A stretch of DNA of 5,257 nucleotides from SURF-21 sp964592775. Its GTDB lineage: Bacteria > Actinomycetota > Geothermincolia > Geothermincolales > RBG-13-55-18. A model generated the notes under the pieces. The model saw only the letters and a list, made by a program, of their open reading frames with translations, made no database searches and was not told where the DNA came from. Positions 5,148 through 5,257 of this stretch are shown here, piece by piece. The stretch covers positions 1 to 5,257 of the forward strand of contig CAZQFX010000178.1 of the NCBI GenBank assembly GCA_964592775.1. Reading direction: 5' to 3'. Made by a program: the position numbers and the translations under genes. Within the stretch, counting starts at the first letter, position 1. Each line of letters starts with the position of its first letter.

Positions 5148-5198
5148 GGTGCCTGGCACCACGAACGGGAATTTTTCCCGTTTTCGGTGCCTGGCACC
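5148..5198 (+). terminator. Hairpin bracketed by two GGTGCCTGGCACC palindromes
   Basis: Six bases after the iron-sulfur gene's stop lies GGTGCCTGGCACC (5148-5160), and an identical copy lies at 5186-5198. Each is a palindrome with six-base arms around one T. Between them AACGGGAA (5164-5171) and TTCCCGTT (5175-5182) form a perfect 8-bp stem with a TTT loop, followed by a short T run (TTTTC). The element sits between two convergent genes. It resembles an intrinsic terminator combined with a REP-like repeat pair. I recall GGTGCCTGGCACC as a recurrent repeat in environmental genomes, often near small Y1 transposases, but none is present here. Confidence 0.7.
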
Positions 5199-5204
5199 AT
5201 CAGA

Positions 5205-5257
5205 TTAGATGGCTTTATCGATGGCCGCCCGCAGGTCCCTCTCGTCCGGGATGCCCA
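5205..5257 (-). CDS. C-terminal end of an unidentified gene (partial)
   Basis: On the minus strand a frame enters from the right edge, encodes ...GIPDERDLRAAIDKAI and stops at TAA (5205-5207). Codon choice is GC-rich and consistent with the neighbours, the peptide looks like an amphipathic C-terminal helix, and the stop lies just beyond the repeat/terminator element that follows the convergent iron-sulfur gene. Sixteen residues are too few to name a family. The gene is convergent to the selenoprotein operon and so is not part of it. Confidence 0.6.
   Translation of the reverse strand, partial: GIPDERDLRAAIDKAI

Noticed and set aside
4053..5162. A 369-codon minus-strand frame opposite the iron-sulfur gene
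   Set aside because: Its translation is rich in Gly, Glu, Ala and Gln with no recognisable domain. The opposite strand carries a clear Cys-motif membrane protein, so this is a shadow frame.

Overview
The window is high-GC bacterial DNA with six supportable protein genes. Three run leftwards on the minus strand, two run rightwards on the plus strand, and the last bases hold the tail of a sixth gene on the minus strand. The source is probably an anaerobic or redox-versatile bacterium, because it carries a polyferredoxin-type membrane protein and a probable selenocysteine codon. GGTGCCTGGCACC repeats are, from memory, common in environmental actinobacterial and deltaproteobacterial genomes. The sequence alone does not settle the phylum.

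Layout. Bases 1-620 hold no convincing gene but are rich in inverted and direct repeats. Bases 621-1739 (minus) encode a 372-residue multi-span membrane protein of unknown family. Just upstream of it on the same strand is a TetR-family repressor (1839-2447, minus) with an unusually clear promoter (TTGACA, 17 bp, TATTAT) and a perfect 16-bp palindrome (GAATGACATGTCATTC) between the -10 box and the start codon. Repressor and membrane protein look like one self-regulated transcription unit. Bases 2785-3696 (minus) encode an alpha/beta hydrolase with a complete Ser-Asp-His triad and its own TATAAT box. Bases 3747-4097 are the non-coding spacer between the two divergent units.

The most interesting part is 4098-5141 (plus). 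A small membrane gene apparently ends at a TGA after 45 codons. Reading that TGA as selenocysteine adds U-L-Q-C-I-G-L-V before a TAG, which gives a C-terminal U-x-x-C motif. This matches the C-x-x-C-I-G tail I recall for the small CD1871A-family CXXC proteins. A hairpin with the apical loop GGUCU starts a few bases after the TGA and looks like a bacterial SECIS element. Three bases after the TAG, in the same frame, begins a NapH-like membrane protein with CxxxCP motifs and two [4Fe-4S] ferredoxin motifs. The pair looks like a membrane redox module in which a selenol/thiol centre exchanges electrons with iron-sulfur clusters. The plus-strand operon is followed by a hairpin bracketed by two GGTGCCTGGCACC palindromes, which separates it from the convergent partial gene at the right edge.

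All calls come from reading the sequence and from recalled family knowledge. No database search was possible.
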